A stretch of 64,000 nucleotides of DNA from Roseiconus nitratireducens (GTDB lineage Bacteria > Planctomycetota > Planctomycetia > Pirellulales > Pirellulaceae). The notes under the pieces are model-generated. The model had not been told where the DNA came from. It worked only from the letters and a program-made list of their open reading frames with translations, and ran no database searches. Below, piece by piece: positions 60,380 through 64,000 of the stretch (positions are counted from its first letter, which is position 1; every line of letters begins with the position of its first letter). The stretch is taken from assembly GCF_008629675.1 (NCBI RefSeq), contig NZ_VWOX01000003.1:434001-498000 (forward strand), read 5' to 3'. The translations under genes were made by a program, and so were the position numbers.

Positions 60380-63193
60380 TCATGCGCGGGCCAGACGGAT
60401 GCCGAGCGGTAACGAGTCTCCGAAGACTGCGGACTCCTCGTCGCGGTCCAGCGCTCCGCCTTCGGTCAATAGCGTGGCGAAGTGCTCATCGGCGCCGCGT
60501 GCGCGGACAAACGCGGCGGCTCGCTCGCGCAACGTCTCCGGCAAGTCGCGGTATCGATCTCCGGTCCTGCGCCCCAGTTGAACGATCGTCAGCGGCAACT
60601 CGGGCTCGGGTGCATCCATGGCGAGCAGTGTTTCCAGCCAAGCAGTCACATGATCGACCGGGATCGCAGTGTTCAACGGTCCATACGCCGGCTGACGTCC
60701 CCCCAACCGCCCCAACGCCCACAGCAAAGCGGGACGCAAGCGGGCGTTCTTCTTGCGTGGAAACTCCTTCAACGCCGTTTCGCCAATCTCAATTTTCTCG
60801 CGGACACTCAACCGCTCCAAAGACGCAATCAGACGCCAAAACTCCGTTGCTTCATGAGGTTCGACCCGAGTGTTCTTCTTCCTCAGGATCGCCAACATCG
60901 GCGCGGCGAGTTGCTGTTGCTGGCCGGCGGTAAGCCCGCCCGCGATTCTCCGCCACAGGATCATGGATTCCGTCCGCGACTGCGACGCGGGAAACGCGAT
61001 CCGTCCATAGATCATTCGCCACATTTGCTGGACGCGCCAATCGTCGACCGCCACACCGTAGCCGGGACGCAGACAAAGGCCGGCCAGGTTCAACCAGCGG
61101 GCTTCGTGTTGCGGCGATTTGCGGCGGCCGCGTTCGTGGTCGGCCAAGAATTGCCACAGCTCTCGAATCAAAGTCGGCGGCCAATCGTAGCGTCCGGTTT
61201 CGGTCAACGATTCCAGGCGTTTGACAATCTGGTTCGGTTGAAGGTCCGGCTGGTCGCCGAATGTGGATGCGATCACTTCGGCGCAGCCTTCCACCGTTTC
61301 GCTGTCGACAACACCGGCGGATTCTCCGGCACCCTGGTGCGCGGTGCGATCGGTTTCCAGAGTGCTGCGAATATCAAACTCCAGCTTCCACCGTTTGCCC
61401 CTTTCGGCATCGACGCAATACATCCCGACCGTTCCGATCTCGCTGAGCTCTGATTCGATGAACACATTCAACTGCGTTTCATCGCGTCGTCTGCCGCGAA
61501 CCAGCGCCGTACAAATCGGCGGAAGCGCGGACATCTCCGTCGGCTCCACCGCAACCAGCTGACCGACTTGATCGGCCAATCGCGTGCTGCTGACCCACAA
61601 CGGAAACTGAACGGGCGCGCCCAATTGAAGCTGCAACGGATGCTCATCGGCGCGGAATCGCTGTCCCGGTTCGGCGCTGCCGGGGATCAAGCAGACCGCA
61701 GTGGGCGGATCCTGTTGGACCTGCATGTAGTAGGACCGCCCCAGGTTGGCGGCAATGCGAACGCCCTGCCCGCGTCGCACCATCCCGTAGTAGGCGGCGC
61801 CGTGGGCGACCGCCAAATCCAGTCTGGGAGACGACATCACACCGGGTTGCCAGGATTCTCCCGAGCGGCAAAACCATTGTTGAAGACATTCCAGGATCCG
61901 ATTCCTAATCGCGGCCGACGCCATCACGCCGCCGTTGAACAGCACAAAATCAGGTCGATCGGCCGATTCCTGGTCTTGTTCGTCCAGCCCGCTTCGACGG
62001 TGCTCGGTCAGGAATTCCGCCAGATGGCGAGTGATCGCCGGATCGGCCGCATAGGGCAGCCCGAACTCTTGAAACCCGCTCTGGCCGATCGTCGGTTGGT
62101 CGGTCAATGCCACGTGCGGGAAGAATCCGTCCAACAGCGTCTGGTCGATCTGTTCGGCGGTCAGCTCGACCTGCACGGATCCCGCTAGCAGCTTTGCGCC
62201 TTCCGATGCCAGGTTCACAGTGAACGACGCGGGACGGCGTTCTGCCAGCATCGTTTCCTTGACGCGTCGGGATGCTTGAATCAGGCGTTCCCACTGACCG
62301 CCCGAAAGCGTTTCGGCCGGCTGAGTGGACTGGATCGTTGCCTCGGCCAGTTTGGCAACGGCCAGATCCATGTTGTCGCCACCGAGAATCAAATGGCGGC
62401 CAACGGCGACCCGATGAAACTGGACCTGGTCACCGGAAGAACCGGCCGGTCGCACACGGATCAACGTCAAATCCGTCGTCCCGCCACCCACGTCGCAGAC
62501 CAGGATCAACTGCCCGGGCCGAACCAGTTCCGCCCAGTCGCTGCGGTGTCGATCGATCCAAGCGTAAAAGGCTGCTTGGGGTTCTTCAATCAAGTAAACG
62601 CGTTTCAACCCGGCCTGCTTGGCGGCCTGGATCGTGAGCTCCCTGGCCACCTCGTCAAACGAGGCCGGCAAGGTGATCACCACATCCTGCTGATCCAGGG
62701 GAGCGTCGGGGTGGTCGTGGTTCCAGGCATGCCGCAGATGTTCCAGGTAGCGGGCCGAGGCGGTGACCGGCGACATCCGGGTCACGTCCATGTCCCCATG
62801 CCAGGGCAGAAAGTCGGCCGAGCGATCCACGCCGTCATGGGACAGCCAACTCTTGGCCGAACTGATCCGGCGTCCCGGATGCCGCTCGCCGGCATCCCGT
62901 GCGAGCACGCCGACGCAATGGTCGGGGATCTTATCGGACTGCCAGGGCAGGCCAGATTTTGCAGCATCACGCTCTGCCGCGGTCAGCTCGTAGTGAAACG
63001 AAGGCAGCGTTTCGCGGTTTTCCAACTGACCGAAGTCGACCCACTGCGTGATCGGGAATGTTTCGACCTTCCACGGCGATTGCAACGTATCGACGAAGCT
63101 GACGGCGCAGTTGGTGGTTCCCAAATCAATCCCGACGACATACCGGCTTTCCGGTGCATCGTCATCGCCTGGCGTCTGTTGATTCTCCGACAA
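60380..63193 (-). CDS. Divergent Hsp70-family protein with C-terminal helical domain
   Basis: 937 residues. The N-terminal ~580 residues have the actin-like ATPase motifs VVGIDLGTTNCAVSF, VLARDAGE, VVITLPASFDEVARELT, LIEEPQAAFYAW, CDVGGGTTDLTLI and LFNGGVMASAAIRNRI, longer than DnaK with no recognisable lid. The last ~270 residues are helical and correspond to the DUF3731-type extension of this Hsp70 subfamily. A 27-bp gap separates it from a tandem paralogue upstream, so the two are probably one operon and may work as a pair. No J or GrpE partner is adjacent. Confidence 0.85.
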   Translation of the reverse strand: MSENQQTPGDDDAPESRYVVGIDLGTTNCAVSFVDTLQSPWKVETFPITQWVDFGQLENRETLPSFHYELTAAERDAAKSGLPWQSDKIPDHCVGVLARDAGERHPGRRISSAKSWLSHDGVDRSADFLPWHGDMDVTRMSPVTASARYLEHLRHAWNHDHPDAPLDQQDVVITLPASFDEVARELTIQAAKQAGLKRVYLIEEPQAAFYAWIDRHRSDWAELVRPGQLILVCDVGGGTTDLTLIRVRPAGSSGDQVQFHRVAVGRHLILGGDNMDLAVAKLAEATIQSTQPAETLSGGQWERLIQASRRVKETMLAERRPASFTVNLASEGAKLLAGSVQVELTAEQIDQTLLDGFFPHVALTDQPTIGQSGFQEFGLPYAADPAITRHLAEFLTEHRRSGLDEQDQESADRPDFVLFNGGVMASAAIRNRILECLQQWFCRSGESWQPGVMSSPRLDLAVAHGAAYYGMVRRGQGVRIAANLGRSYYMQVQQDPPTAVCLIPGSAEPGQRFRADEHPLQLQLGAPVQFPLWVSSTRLADQVGQLVAVEPTEMSALPPICTALVRGRRRDETQLNVFIESELSEIGTVGMYCVDAERGKRWKLEFDIRSTLETDRTAHQGAGESAGVVDSETVEGCAEVIASTFGDQPDLQPNQIVKRLESLTETGRYDWPPTLIRELWQFLADHERGRRKSPQHEARWLNLAGLCLRPGYGVAVDDWRVQQMWRMIYGRIAFPASQSRTESMILWRRIAGGLTAGQQQQLAAPMLAILRKKNTRVEPHEATEFWRLIASLERLSVREKIEIGETALKEFPRKKNARLRPALLWALGRLGGRQPAYGPLNTAIPVDHVTAWLETLLAMDAPEPELPLTIVQLGRRTGDRYRDLPETLRERAAAFVRARGADEHFATLLTEGGALDRDEESAVFGDSLPLGIRLARA

Positions 63194-63220
63194 GGTTCCT
63201 GTCCGTTTTGCTGAAGGCCG

Positions 63221-64000
63221 TTATTGTTCGTCCCGGACGCTGAACTCCATTTTCCACTGGTCGTCCGATCGCGTCGAATGGCACCACAACTCGAACATTC
63301 CCAACTCAGTGACCCGGCTGACAAAGCGGACGGGGACAAACGGCTCGTCACCGGCGGATTCGCGCGTCAGCGTCAACTCCATCGGTTCGCTCTCGACCAA
63401 TTCATCCGACGCCCAACGATCCAATTGCGTGCCGACCACATCCTCACCACGTTTTGACGACGCAAAGAAGCGGAACCTTGCTGGCGAGCCGACCACCAAT
63501 CCGACTTCCTTGCCGGGGACTTCGGCTTCCGACCCTTCCTCCATTCCCTGCGGCGCGACGCACAACGCTCGCAACGGTCGCGGGGCCCCGGGGATCGCCA
63601 GACCGGCGGTCTCGATGCCGATGTAGTAGGATCGCGCCGTGCCGCCACGGATACGAATCCCACCGGTGTGCTTGGACCATCCGTAGTAGGCCGCGCCCAG
63701 AGCGACAGCGGAGTCCAGGTCCTCCGGTCCGCCCAACACGGTCGGCGGTGTCTCGCACCAGCCACTGATCACCTGGCCCATCCGGAAGCGCAACGTCTCG
63801 CTGCGGAACACGCCGCCATTGAACAGCAGGTGGCTGGGCGCGACGGCGCGAGCCTTCCCACCTTCTTGTTCCGTGGGCGCGACGGTGTCGGCGTGATCGG
63901 CAAGAAAGGCGGCGACCTGCTTGGTGATCGCCGGATCCGCTTCGTAGGGCAATCCGATGTCTTGAAAGCCAGAGACGACTTGTCGCTGAGGCCGATCCGA
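63221..64000 (-). CDS. Second Hsp70-family paralogue (5' part beyond window)
   Basis: The frame is open to the right edge; about 259 C-terminal residues are visible. SGFQDIGLPYEADPAITKQV, LLFNGGVFRSETLRFRM, DSAVALGAAYYGW and GGTARSYYIGIE align with the same order of motifs in the neighbouring 937-residue Hsp70. Unlike its neighbour it stops soon after the beta-rich substrate-like domain, so it lacks the helical extension. Its own start is not in the window. Confidence 0.85.
   Translation of the reverse strand, partial: SDRPQRQVVSGFQDIGLPYEADPAITKQVAAFLADHADTVAPTEQEGGKARAVAPSHLLFNGGVFRSETLRFRMGQVISGWCETPPTVLGGPEDLDSAVALGAAYYGWSKHTGGIRIRGGTARSYYIGIETAGLAIPGAPRPLRALCVAPQGMEEGSEAEVPGKEVGLVVGSPARFRFFASSKRGEDVVGTQLDRWASDELVESEPMELTLTRESAGDEPFVPVRFVSRVTELGMFELWCHSTRSDDQWKMEFSVRDEQ

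Noticed and set aside
60026..60412. 128-codon plus-strand frame over the repeat cassettes
   Set aside because: It merely translates the duplicated palindromic cassette (the same peptide block appears twice) and has no ribosome binding site.

Overview
The window looks like a chromosome segment of a planctomycete in the Pirellulaceae / Rhodopirellula range. The evidence is the gene content: a PSD1/PSCyt cytochrome plus DUF1501 pair, a PVC-type CxxCH dehydrogenase-like protein, two secreted sulfatases, an XylR-type AraC regulator beside a Gfo/Idh/MocA oxidoreductase, an ECF sigma factor plus TPR-type Ser/Thr kinase pair, an SHD1 protein, and giant secreted repeat proteins. The species cannot be fixed from the sequence alone.

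Layout. 1-6.6 kb: the 5' part of a secreted TIM-barrel-like protein (cut by the window edge), then a NERD nuclease gene head-to-head with a gene for a protein carrying two separate SF1 helicase motors, followed by a decayed copy of the NERD zinc-ribbon tail. 6.6-13.8 kb: a secreted leucine-rich-repeat protein, then the PSD1 cytochrome / DUF1501 operon. 14.5-19.3 kb: an HscC-like Hsp70, a one-pass membrane protein and a J-domain-like protein whose reading frames overlap, bordered by short tandem duplications.

19.5-34.4 kb: a 14.9-kb integrative element inserted in the 3' end of a tRNA-Pro(TGG) gene and bounded by a perfect 24-bp direct repeat. It carries a tyrosine recombinase, an iteron-rich presumed replication origin next to a primase-helicase gene, an overlapping operon of tiny early genes, a divergent rightward operon with scaffold-like protein, Mu-gpT-type major capsid protein, HK97-gp10-like neck protein and tail tape-measure protein, and cargo genes including a HEPN-motif protein. 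I see no terminase, portal, tail tube or lysis gene, so it resembles a capsid-carrying phage satellite (or a strongly reduced prophage). It is the best candidate here for an undescribed system.

34.7-49.1 kb: a sulfatase fused to a GH43-like glycosidase, an XylR-type regulator, Gfo/Idh/MocA, a large CxxCH protein, an SHD1 protein and a three-heme PQQ-type sugar dehydrogenase. These fit polysaccharide breakdown and periplasmic oxidation. 49.2-56.9 kb: a coiled-coil protein, a GNAT acetyltransferase, then a leftward signalling cluster (ECF sigma, Ser/Thr kinase, small membrane protein, WD40 membrane protein) and 3-methyladenine glycosylase Tag. 57.1-64 kb: a sulfatase, a DUF2905 protein with an overlapping 50-residue basic ORF, a metallophosphoesterase, and two tandem divergent Hsp70 paralogues, the second cut by the right edge.

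Several families of intergenic palindromic repeats recur through the chromosomal part and are absent from the integrated element: a ~125-150-bp multi-hairpin cassette (three copies), a 25-bp hairpin (four identical copies) and a REP-like unit with a CCCTTCGGG core. All gene calls come from reading the sequence and from remembered family motifs; no database search was run.
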